6,894 nt of DNA from an uncultured Pirellulaceae bacterium (GTDB lineage Bacteria; Planctomycetota; Planctomycetia; Pirellulales; Pirellulaceae). The stretch is from the NCBI GenBank assembly GCA_934255105.1, contig CAKQNH010000251.1, forward strand, positions 1 through 6,894, in the 5' to 3' direction. Below the pieces are notes generated by a model. It had not been told where the DNA came from. It did no database searches and worked only from the letters and a program-made list of their open reading frames with translations. The first letter of the stretch is position 1, and each line of letters begins with the position of its first letter. This document shows, in pieces, positions 1 through 4,307 of the stretch. Made by a program: the position numbers and the translations under genes.

Positions 1-32
1 GGTGTGAACAGCTTGACCCACATGAGTGGTAA
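1..32 (+). CDS. 3' end of a probable VapB-like antitoxin gene (partial)
   Basis: Reading from base 3, the frame gives the C-terminal residues CEQLDPHEW and then stops at TAA 30-32, inside the start of the downstream PIN toxin gene. This tail resembles the end of a small antitoxin family that commonly precedes VapC toxins and finishes in a Cys-Glu plus Asp-Glu-Trp pattern; that resemblance is from memory. The 11-base overlap with the toxin start at 22 is the tight translational coupling expected of a toxin-antitoxin pair. Only nine codons are visible, so the call rests mostly on context. Another frame stops at 5-7 and cannot be excluded as the true upstream gene end. Confidence 0.35.
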   Translation, partial: CEQLDPHEW

Positions 33-411
33 GTACCTTCTCGACACCAACATCGTGATCGCTTTACTCAGATCCGATCATGAGGTGCTTCAGCGTATAG
101 AAGATGCCGATGAGTATTTCGTGTCTGTAACCGCACTCGGCGAAATGCTCTACGGTGCGCTACATCCCGCCAGTTCGTCCAAGAATCTTGATCGGCTCGA
201 CGACTTTATATCTGGAGCTGTGTTTCTTTCCTGCGACCTGGATACTGCTCGACACTACGGGCAGATCAAAACTTCACTCCGTCGAAAAGGCAAACCGATT
301 CCCGACAATGACATTTGGATCGCAGCGTCGGCAATGCAATATTCGTTGACCCTCGCAACACGAGATTTACACTTTGACGATGTGGATGGCCTTCAGCTTT
401 CGAGATGGTAG
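22..411 (+). CDS. vapC: VapC-family PIN-domain toxin (putative ribonuclease)
   Basis: This is a complete 129-aa PIN-domain protein, the usual VapC length. PIN toxins are Mg2+-dependent endoribonucleases that cleave tRNA or other RNA when freed from their antitoxin. The acidic active-site set is visible: D8 in LLDTN, E41 in TALGEMLYG, D97 in PDNDIWIAA and D115 in LATRDLHF. I chose ATG 22 because it places the catalytic LLDTN at residues 6-10, as in most VapC proteins. An in-frame GTG at 4 would only add six residues and would lie deeper in the upstream antitoxin frame. All four catalytic acids are present, so the toxin is probably functional. It would be controlled by the overlapping upstream antitoxin, usually through autorepression, but the promoter is outside the window. 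It may be the last gene of an integron cassette, with an attC-like element beginning about 110 bases downstream. Confidence 0.87.
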   Translation: MSGKYLLDTNIVIALLRSDHEVLQRIEDADEYFVSVTALGEMLYGALHPASSSKNLDRLDDFISGAVFLSCDLDTARHYGQIKTSLRRKGKPIPDNDIWIAASAMQYSLTLATRDLHFDDVDGLQLSRW

Positions 412-637
412 TCAAGACTGCCCACAGAACAGAAAACACTAGGAACATGGCACGATGCGGGGGCGTTTTAACTTAACTCAGCGAGTAGCAGTGTCTCCGT
501 GTAGCCATAAACCTGTTTCGCGGGATAGCCTAGCGATGAACGAAAGTTCGCGATGCTGTCCAGCTTGCTAAACAATCAAACCCTGCCAGCACCGTTACCG
601 CGAACGACTATGCTGCTAACCCATTAAACCCTATGCA
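412..637 (+). other. Intergenic region with attC-like element A (core about 525-629)
   Basis: No gene is visible between the toxin and the Nmad3-type gene. Bases 525-558 match 1402-1435 at 29 of 34 positions, so a copy of the same element as the better attC-like site is present. The order of internal words is also shared: CAATCAA (573-579 here, 1446-1452 there), then CGCGAAC (599-605 here, 1460-1466 there). In this copy GTTCGCG (546-552) pairs perfectly with CGCGAAC (599-605), and TAGC (531-534) with GCTA (615-618). The outer boxes are degenerate: AGC replaces the expected AAC on the left and ATT replaces GTT on the right. It may be a decayed site, or the true outer box may lie further left, near the TTAAC words at 467-477. 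Confidence 0.45.
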
Positions 638-1387
638 ATGCCACGAATCTTTCTGATTAATGTTGGGGCTAACTCGTCCCACCTAAACAACGCCCGATGC
701 CCACTGTTCCCAGACGGAACTTTCGTGTTCGTCCCATTCCCGCTGGACGACAATGTTGGCAACTGGGCCTTTCCCACAAATGCATGGCCGTTCACGAACG
801 GTATTGGGTGGCATCAAACCCATTATGATCCGGATTGGCCGAATCTTACTTACGGAGACTACATTTTGAATCCCCGCGCTGCAAGCCTTGCATCAGTCCA
901 ACCTTCAGACATTCTTCTTTTCTGGGCGTTGCTTTGGGACAACGACGGCGATAACTGGCATTCATTTAGCAACCGCCAATCTTGGCATTTGATTGGCGCA
1001 TTGAGAATTGACGAGTATCTTTCGGCGGGTCAATCAGCGGACGATGCGAAACCAAACAACCGACACCGAGCCTCCGAGAACGCTCACTTTTGGGGCGATA
1101 CCCTTAATTATGGAAACATGGTATTTGTTGGTGACACCCGACGTTCAAAACTGTTTGATTTTGCCATTCCGTTTGTCACTAAAATTTCGAAATCTTCGCT
1201 ACTTTACCGCGCCGTTCGAACATCCAAGGGCGATCGGCTACCGCTCACCGGCAAGCATTGGAGCGGTTATACTCGAAGCTGTCGCTCGATCTGTGACCTC
1301 AACGAATCTGACGGGCGACGACGGGCCGAGATACTCCGAGACGCAGTTGCAGAACGAAACGACTTTGATATTTTGGCTGACCTTTGA
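638..1387 (+). CDS. Nmad3-type protein (nucleotide modification associated domain 3), putative
   Basis: This 249-aa protein is complete from ATG 638; no Shine-Dalgarno sequence precedes it. The layout fits Nmad3 proteins: an N-terminal strand IFLINVGANSS (residues 4-14), then LFPDGTFVFVPFP (23-35), DPDWPNLTYGDY (64-75), a hydrophobic SDILLFWALLW strand (90-100), WHLIGALRIDEYL (116-128), NAH (148-150) and MVFVGDTRRSKLFDFAIPF (161-179). Nmad domains were defined computationally from association with DNA-base-modification systems of phages and bacteria. Their biochemistry is largely unknown, with modified-nucleotide sensing or processing the working idea. No signal peptide or membrane segment is evident, so it is probably cytoplasmic. 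It stands alone between two attC-like elements, the layout of a single-gene integron cassette. No base-modifying enzyme or nuclease is beside it. The family assignment is from remembered sequence pattern and needs a profile search. Confidence 0.72.
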   Translation: MPRIFLINVGANSSHLNNARCPLFPDGTFVFVPFPLDDNVGNWAFPTNAWPFTNGIGWHQTHYDPDWPNLTYGDYILNPRAASLASVQPSDILLFWALLWDNDGDNWHSFSNRQSWHLIGALRIDEYLSAGQSADDAKPNNRHRASENAHFWGDTLNYGNMVFVGDTRRSKLFDFAIPFVTKISKSSLLYRAVRTSKGDRLPLTGKHWSGYTRSCRSICDLNESDGRRRAEILRDAVAERNDFDILADL

Positions 1388-1399
1388 CATTCCAGGCGC

Positions 1400-1502
1400 G
1401 TATAACCTAGCGATAAACGAACGTTTGCGATGCCGACCGGCGGGCCAATCAATTGAACTCGCGAACATTCGTTACTGCAAGCTTTCCGTCGCTACGTTAC
1501 TT
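1400..1502 (+). other. attC-like site B (integron cassette recombination site), best in the window
   Basis: This imperfect palindrome sits directly after the Nmad3-type gene. The outer arms TAACCTAGCGA (1403-1413) and TCGCTACGTTA (1489-1499) are complementary at 10 of 11 positions. The inner arms AACGAACGTTTGCGA (1416-1430) and TCGCGAACATTCGTT (1459-1473) pair at 13 of 15. The left outer box reads GTATAAC (1400-1406) and the right GTTACTT (1496-1502), matching the AAC and GTT ends that integron integrases need in the R'' and R' boxes. The left box resembles the TATAAC start of Vibrio cholerae repeats. Length (103 bp) is within the usual attC range. A 15-base right-arm bulge (1474-1488) against two bases on the left is larger than typical extrahelical bases. 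A terminator is less likely because no T-tract follows. Confidence 0.58.
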
Positions 1503-1537
1503 GGTTGAACGTCAACATCTTAAGATGGCAAATCCAC

Positions 1538-2017
1538 ATGAACATTCTCGTCTACAAGCGAACGCACGTCGGCGATCCTGGCCCAGATGGCTGCTTCGGC
1601 GTATACGATTGCATGGGTGCTGTACGCGATCGTGACTACGGCGCGGTAATCGGCATTGGTGGGATTGGTCTGGAAGCGAAATCTCACGGGATCGCTGGCA
1701 CAGTCAACTGGATCGGCGTCGGACCGCACAAAACATACACCGGAAAGCGTGGCCCGGAGGTCACCTTCGACCACTTTGTGTTCTACGGCTGCGACGGTGC
1801 CGACTTTGCAGAACATGCACCGCTGCTCGCGAAACGCATGTACGATCATAACGTCCGATCTATTCTGCATGGACTCTCTAAAGTGGAATACGCCGAGGCC
1901 GTTGCTATTGTTGCCTGGGCGGGAGACGCTCCACCATCACCAGCACTGGCGGGTGATGCTGGCGATGAACGATTGTTTTCGTACTGTAAACGTAGCTCCA
2001 AAAGGAAATGTGGATAA
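1538..2017 (+). CDS. Hypothetical small protein, possibly Nmad2-like
   Basis: This 159-aa protein is complete from ATG 1538; an in-frame TTG at 1505 lies too close to the attC-like site to be preferred. I do not recognise the family with confidence. The N-terminus MNILVYKRTH is a predicted strand and is followed by DPGPDGCFGVYDCMGAVRD (residues 13-31), AVIGIGGIG (36-44), IAGTVNWIGVGPHK (52-65) and GPEVTFDHF (72-80), then a helix with MYDHNVRSILHGL (101-113). The order of a tyrosine strand, a Gly/Cys-rich loop ending in an Arg, then a VIG.G strand loosely recalls Nmad2, another nucleotide-modification-associated domain; this is inference. The C-terminal 30 residues are Ala/Pro-rich, then basic. 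It has no membrane segment or signal peptide. Its neighbour upstream is an Nmad3-type gene, but the intervening attC-like element suggests they are independent cassettes rather than an operon. Confidence 0.75.
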   Translation: MNILVYKRTHVGDPGPDGCFGVYDCMGAVRDRDYGAVIGIGGIGLEAKSHGIAGTVNWIGVGPHKTYTGKRGPEVTFDHFVFYGCDGADFAEHAPLLAKRMYDHNVRSILHGLSKVEYAEAVAIVAWAGDAPPSPALAGDAGDERLFSYCKRSSKRKCG

Positions 2018-2058
2018 CCGAAGCAGTGGGTACATTGCACCTTGCGGGACTGCCAACG

Positions 2059-2115
2059 GGGGACATTGCACGTTGACGGGTAGGTTAGCACCATCTAGCA
2101 ACGTGCTATGTCCCC
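2059..2115. repeat. Strong inverted repeat, 17-bp arms, between two cassette genes
   Basis: The left arm GGGGACATTGCACGTTG (2059-2075) and the right arm CAACGTGCTATGTCCCC (2099-2115) are complementary at 16 of 17 positions around a 23-base loop. The word ACATTGCAC also occurs once more just upstream, at 2032-2040, followed by a similar TTG-CGGG stretch, so one half of the repeat is present three times in all. No T-tract follows the right arm, which argues against a simple Rho-independent terminator. Around it, CCGAAGCAGT (2018-2027, directly after ATAA) and ACTGCTCGG (2179-2187) are complementary apart from one bulged A. The whole 2013-2187 stretch could therefore be a long or rearranged attC-like element lacking a clear GTT box. 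Confidence 0.8.
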
Positions 2116-2202
2116 AAGTGACAGGCGGATCAACGGTATACTTGGATTGTTCGTTCCCGAACTCGTCACTCCTTTGGGACTGCTCGGAGAGAATACCAGC
2201 TC

Positions 2203-2433
2203 ATGACTACACCACCTATTCTTCAAGAGATTCGCCGCGTTCGGCACGCAATCTCCGCTGAGATTGGCCATGATCCAAAGCGGATTGGGGAATACTATGC
2301 TGCGCTACAATCTTTAGTGCGGTCACGAACTGTTAACTTGGCGGACCAAGGTGTTGGCGGACGAACAAAGCAATGCATCGAAGTCGCCAATCAGCCGCTT
2401 CCAGATAGCAGCCCTACTGCGGTAGATCGATGA
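2203..2433 (+). CDS. Small helical hypothetical protein, 76 aa
   Basis: The frame runs from ATG 2203 to TGA 2431-2433, with a possible weak ribosome site GGAGAG at 2186-2191. The N-terminal half (residues 5-40) is strongly helical, with heptad-like charged and hydrophobic spacing: PILQEIRRVRHAISAEIGHD, then RIGEYYAALQ. Short proteins beginning with a PI..EIR..R..I motif are widespread in planctomycetes and cyanobacteria and often sit near toxin-antitoxin or cassette genes; their function is unknown to me. From about residue 50 the composition changes to polar and disordered (TKQCIEVANQPLPDSSPTAVDR). This tail is encoded inside the attC-like element D, a common arrangement for cassette genes whose stop codons fall in the recombination site. 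The native C-terminus may thus have been replaced by cassette boundary sequence. Its stop overlaps the start of a possible 40-codon gene by ATGA. Confidence 0.68.
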   Translation: MTTPPILQEIRRVRHAISAEIGHDPKRIGEYYAALQSLVRSRTVNLADQGVGGRTKQCIEVANQPLPDSSPTAVDR

Positions 2434-2447
2434 CTGCTATCGTTCGG
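2360..2447 (+). other. attC-like site D overlapping the end of the 76-aa gene
   Basis: The left arm CGAACAAAGCAATGCATCG (2362-2380) and right arm CGATGACTGCTATCGTTCG (2428-2446) pair in three blocks, CGAAC/GTTCG, AGCA/TGCT and CATCG/CGATG. Single-base offsets fall between the blocks, as expected for extrahelical bases in attC. The outer blocks contain AAC at 2364-2366 and GTT at 2442-2444. A competing nested hairpin exists inside: GATAGCAG (2404-2411) with CTGCTATC (2434-2441), enclosing CTAC/GTAG (2414-2417 with 2422-2425). The interior word CCAATCA (2387-2393) recalls the same word in site B. The outer boxes depart from the full consensus, so this is weaker than site B. Confidence 0.42.
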
Positions 2448-2552
2448 AAAATCAATGGCGACTTGCCTTGGTTTGCTGTTCTGCGACGGCTTTTGAAGCG
2501 ACTCGCTTGGCTGGTTCAAACCGAATTTCTGTTTGGTATCTTCAGCGTGTAG
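2430..2552 (+). CDS. Possible 40-aa basic hydrophobic peptide
   Basis: The ATG at 2430-2432 overlaps the TGA of the upstream gene as ATGA, the classic arrangement for coupled translation, and the frame runs to TAG 2550-2552. The peptide has a short polar start (MTAIVRKINGD), then an amphipathic to hydrophobic stretch LPWFAVLRRLLKRLAWLVQ and a hydrophobic end TEFLFGIFSV. Five Arg/Lys residues are interleaved with large hydrophobics, resembling small membrane-active or toxin peptides in composition only. The start codon lies in the paired part of the 2404-2441 hairpin, so translation could depend on ribosomes finishing the upstream gene. Against it, the frame crosses the putative recombination point of attC-like site D, which would make it a chance junction product. 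The last codons overlap a predicted -10 box. I regard it as uncertain. Confidence 0.25.
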   Translation: MTAIVRKINGDLPWFAVLRRLLKRLAWLVQTEFLFGIFSV

Positions 2553-2555
2553 AAT
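2527..2555 (+). promoter_or_regulatory. Possible promoter for the antitoxin-like gene
   Basis: A TAGAAT box at 2550-2555 matches the -10 consensus TATAAT at five of six positions. A poor -35 (TTCTGT, 2527-2532) sits 17 bases upstream. The box ends seven bases before ATG 2563, so transcription starting there would give a leaderless or nearly leaderless message, consistent with the absence of a Shine-Dalgarno sequence. A cassette with its own promoter is typical of toxin-antitoxin cassettes. The weak -35 keeps confidence low. Confidence 0.33.
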
Positions 2556-2562
2556 GGACTAC

Positions 2563-2811
2563 ATGAGCCGCGAACTTCCTGCATTGATTCACTCCGAACT
2601 CAACGAACTCGACGTGGAAAAGCAGCGTCGCGTTTTGGCGTTCGTTCGCACCCTAAAGCAATTGCCGAAAGGGATGTCGGGCGCTCAGCTTAAAGGATTT
2701 GCGGAAGCATCCATATCTCTGCCGATGCCCGAGCTACATGCGGTGCTGCTTGAGCTTGCTCGCATCTCCGAAACAACTGGGAGCCGAACCGGAGAGCGTG
2801 CTCAAGCTTGA
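2563..2811 (+). CDS. Antitoxin-like protein with anomalous C-terminus, 82 aa
   Basis: ATG 2563 begins MSRELPALIHSELNELDVEK; an in-frame ATG at 2554 would add MDY. The first half, including EKQRRVLAFVRTL (residues 19-31), LPKGMSGAQL (34-43) and KGFAEASIS (44-52), matches the remembered pattern of small antitoxins found before VapC toxins in planctomycetes and cyanobacteria. In those, the next part is usually acidic (AI.EGCE) and ends in Asp-Glu-Trp. Here residues 53-82 do not fit: PMPELHAVLLELARISETT is followed by an Arg/Ser/Gly-rich tail, and no PIN gene follows. Either a frameshift near 2775-2785 joins this to the overlapping frame ending at 3079, or recombination fused an antitoxin head to foreign DNA. 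It probably no longer controls a local toxin, though it might cross-talk with the antitoxin of the upstream VapC. Confidence 0.58.
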   Translation: MSRELPALIHSELNELDVEKQRRVLAFVRTLKQLPKGMSGAQLKGFAEASISLPMPELHAVLLELARISETTGSRTGERAQA

Positions 2812-3079
2812 CATTCCCGACTCGGGAACTGGAACACTTCTCGTTTACTTACAGGACCTGCCCGACCAGCGTAACCGGATAGGCATCGTTTATCACGGGG
2901 ACAACGGTCGCAATGGCAACGCGTGGCACGTCGTGGACGATCCATTCGTGGACGGCGTTGGCGTCGCAAATAATTCCTCAGCACGCATTGGCAACCGTGG
3001 CACGACCGTGCTGAGGTCTTCTGACGGCTCAGATGTCGGCAAGCCCGAGACGGTGGCCATCTTTATGAACAAGGAATGA
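2699..3079 (+). CDS. Hypothetical ORF overlapping the antitoxin-like gene; possible frameshift partner
   Basis: This frame is open from ATG 2699 to TGA 3077-3079 (126 aa). The first part (Cys-rich, MRKHPYLCRC) looks non-coding, because it lies on the antitoxin-like frame. From about 2785 on, the codon choice and sequence look genuinely coding: EPESVLKLDIPDSGTGTLLV, DLPDQRNRIGIVYHGDNGRN, AWHVVDDPFVDGVGV and KPETVAIFMNKE. A GTG at 2798 would give a 93-aa protein overlapping the upstream stop by 14 bases. Alternatively, one missing or extra base would join it to the upstream antitoxin-like reading. I do not recognise the family. The Gly/Asp/Asn-rich character and predicted strands suggest a small beta protein. 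No membrane segment is seen. It is the last plus-strand gene before the converging methyltransferase, with 56 bases between the stops. Confidence 0.38.
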   Translation: MRKHPYLCRCPSYMRCCLSLLASPKQLGAEPESVLKLDIPDSGTGTLLVYLQDLPDQRNRIGIVYHGDNGRNGNAWHVVDDPFVDGVGVANNSSARIGNRGTTVLRSSDGSDVGKPETVAIFMNKE

Positions 3080-3135
3080 CAGTTGCCAACTTAACCAGCG
3101 ACCAGTGAAGATGCATTGTCTTAAAGTGCAGTTAT

Positions 3136-3816
3136 TCATGCATGAGTGCTTGCAACACTGCTGCGAAGCACTTTGCAGCGGATGTCGTCTTGCCCGTGAC
3201 AATACAACAACTTCGTATGTGGTTTGGCAATTTTACAAAAATGTCGTTCAATCAGACGCATGTGACTCGGCCAAGCATACGTAAAATAGATGTCAGCCAT
3301 GTCGCGGCGCTGAAGATAGTCGCCTTGTTCAACGCGGGCCTTGAGCCCCTGCGAGGTAAGCAGGTCCCGCGAGGCGGCTACTAAGTCTGGGCTAAGCTCG
3401 ATCCCCAGTGCATCAAATCCAAGCAGCTCTGCCAAGCCGGTCGCAATGCCAAAGCCGCTGCCATATTCGCAAAATGTCCCACGCGGCTGTGCATCGAGGA
3501 TGTCCCAGAATATCTCATAATTGCAAGGAACGAAATCAAAAACGTGGACAGTTTTGAATCGCGACCTCCCGTCCCTCAACAATTGTTGCGCCGCATGAGT
3601 CAGCGCGCGACCGCTTCCCTCGATTTTCAAATCCACTAACGGATCGTCACTTTCGGCAAGCTCATGCTCCCGAGAAGCTGGAATTTGAGCGGCTGGGGCT
3701 GAGCTGGATTGATGCTGGCTATCAATTTCATCTTGGCTCGCTGAGTGAGTGAGTTTCTGCTGTGAAACTTGGTCGCTGCTGTCGCGTAGTGGCATATTAA
3801 AGTTCCCGAAAAGCAT
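3136..3816 (-). CDS. SAM-dependent methyltransferase-like protein
   Basis: This 226-aa protein has a class I Rossmann methyltransferase core at about residues 85-215. Motif I is FCEYGSGFGIATGLAELLGF (115-134), with the glycine-rich SAM loop EYGSGFG at 117-123. The strand-2 acid is E140 in GIELSPDLVAASRDLL. ADIYFTYAWPSHM (174-186) matches the position of motif II/IV, and KLLYCHGQDDIRCKV (202-216) is a later strand with a distinctive tail. The substrate cannot be told. Residues 11-58 are rich in Ser, Gln, Asp and Ala and probably disordered, so the true start may be internal, for example Met8. No signal peptide or membrane segment is evident. It runs opposite to all nearby genes and converges on the cassette block, probably marking ordinary chromosome at that edge. 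The fold call is firm; methyltransferase activity is inferred because the catalytic motif does not match a specific class. Confidence 0.75.
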   Translation of the reverse strand: MLFGNFNMPLRDSSDQVSQQKLTHSASQDEIDSQHQSSSAPAAQIPASREHELAESDDPLVDLKIEGSGRALTHAAQQLLRDGRSRFKTVHVFDFVPCNYEIFWDILDAQPRGTFCEYGSGFGIATGLAELLGFDALGIELSPDLVAASRDLLTSQGLKARVEQGDYLQRRDMADIYFTYAWPSHMRLIERHFCKIAKPHTKLLYCHGQDDIRCKVLRSSVASTHA

Positions 3817-3947
3817 CGTATTCGATATCTGCTGTAATCACAAGGCATGCGACTCACTGTGAGCGGCGCACTGGCAGTGGTTGGTATTTTTCGCATACTG
3901 AAAAAGAAGTCCAGAGAATCTCATTGAGGGGATCGGAACTGGTGATG

Positions 3948-4028
3948 TGTCGCCCTCCGGGCTAGCTGCTGCTCTGCTATTGGTCCGGTGACTGACGTCA
4001 CCGGCAGAGATATGTCGCCCTCCGGGCT
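3948..4028. repeat. Pair of 16-bp direct repeats flanking a hairpin (REP/BIME-like)
   Basis: TGTCGCCCTCCGGGCT occurs exactly at 3948-3963 and 4013-4028, 65 bases apart. Each copy carries its own small palindrome GCCC-TCC-GGGC. Between them, CCGGTGAC (3985-3992) and GTCACCGG (3997-4004) form a perfect 8-bp stem with loop TGAC. Paired palindromic units with a hairpin between them resemble REP/BIME-type extragenic elements, and similar GC-rich words recur between planctomycete genes as far as I remember. The function is unknown; mRNA 3'-end stability and nucleoid-protein binding are the usual proposals for such elements. Confidence 0.7.
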
Positions 4029-4060
4029 GAAAGTCCAACGGCTGAGGTAACCGGGATGAA

Positions 4061-4205
4061 AGTCGAACGAGTCGGGAAACTGGTCGGGCGGGGAAACGGA
4101 TCGGGAAACTAGGATGAAGGGGAAACGGATCGGGAAACTAGGATGAAGGGGAAACGGATCGGGAAATTAGGATGAAGAGGAAACGGATTGGGGAAATCGA
4201 GATGG
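4061..4205. repeat. Purine-rich tandem repeat, 29-bp period, about four to five copies
   Basis: Units at 4090-4118 and 4119-4147 are identical and begin GGGGAAACGGATCGGGAAAC. The unit at 4148-4176 differs at one base. The unit at 4177-4205 is a degenerate fourth copy, and 4061-4089 shares only the CGAACGA-TCGGGAAACT core. The plus strand is almost entirely purine outside a few C and T positions. There are no unique spacers, so this is not a CRISPR array. A minisatellite grown by replication slippage is the simplest reading. Iterons or a protein-binding array are possible because a DnaA-family gene lies 2.1 kb away, but nothing resembling DnaA boxes is in the units. Confidence 0.85.
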
Positions 4206-4307
4206 CAGCGGCATGGACAAATAGAATTGCTTCAATGAAGATAGTCGCTCCTGGATCGTGGCTCCGCTGAGCCACTGGACTATTGTTGATATATCGCTGA
4301 TTCGCCT

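Larger units (their letters stand above)
3817..4307. other. Gene-free, repeat-rich intergenic region
   Basis: About 490 bases separate the divergent methyltransferase and antiporter genes. The small frames crossing it run through repeats and have no family features, so none is called. It contains a pair of 16-bp direct repeats, a perfect hairpin and a 29-bp tandem array, each listed separately. Promoters for both neighbours should lie here. A TAGAAT at 4222-4227 is a possible antiporter -10 but lacks a recognisable -35. Confidence 0.7.

Noticed and set aside
4..21. GTG start for the VapC toxin.
   Set aside because: It would add six residues before the conserved LLDTN start region, whereas ATG 22 gives the usual VapC N-terminus.
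1008..1508. 166-aa frame overlapping the Nmad3-type gene and the attC-like site.
   Set aside because: It is a shadow frame of 638-1387 that continues through the palindrome; no family features.
2009..2017. Perfect DnaA box (TGTGGATAA, the complement of TTATCCACA).
   Set aside because: It is single, lies in the last codons of the 159-aa gene and spans its stop codon, and is 4.3 kb from the DnaA-like gene with no cluster or AT-rich unwinding region nearby; most likely chance.
3080..3135. Further attC site between the last plus-strand gene and the methyltransferase (TTAACCAGCGA, GTTA).
   Set aside because: The left box resembles site B, but I could not find a complementary right arm; only scattered 4-base matches.
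3142..3384. Plus-strand 80-aa frame opposite the methyltransferase.
   Set aside because: It is antisense to a well-supported Rossmann-fold gene and has no independent features.
3838..4038. Minus-strand frames across the repeat region, including 3636-3896.
   Set aside because: They read through the REP-like repeats and the start of the methyltransferase gene in the wrong frame, with no recognisable domain.
4061..4205. CRISPR array.
   Set aside because: The 29-bp units are directly adjacent with no unique spacers, and no cas genes are present.
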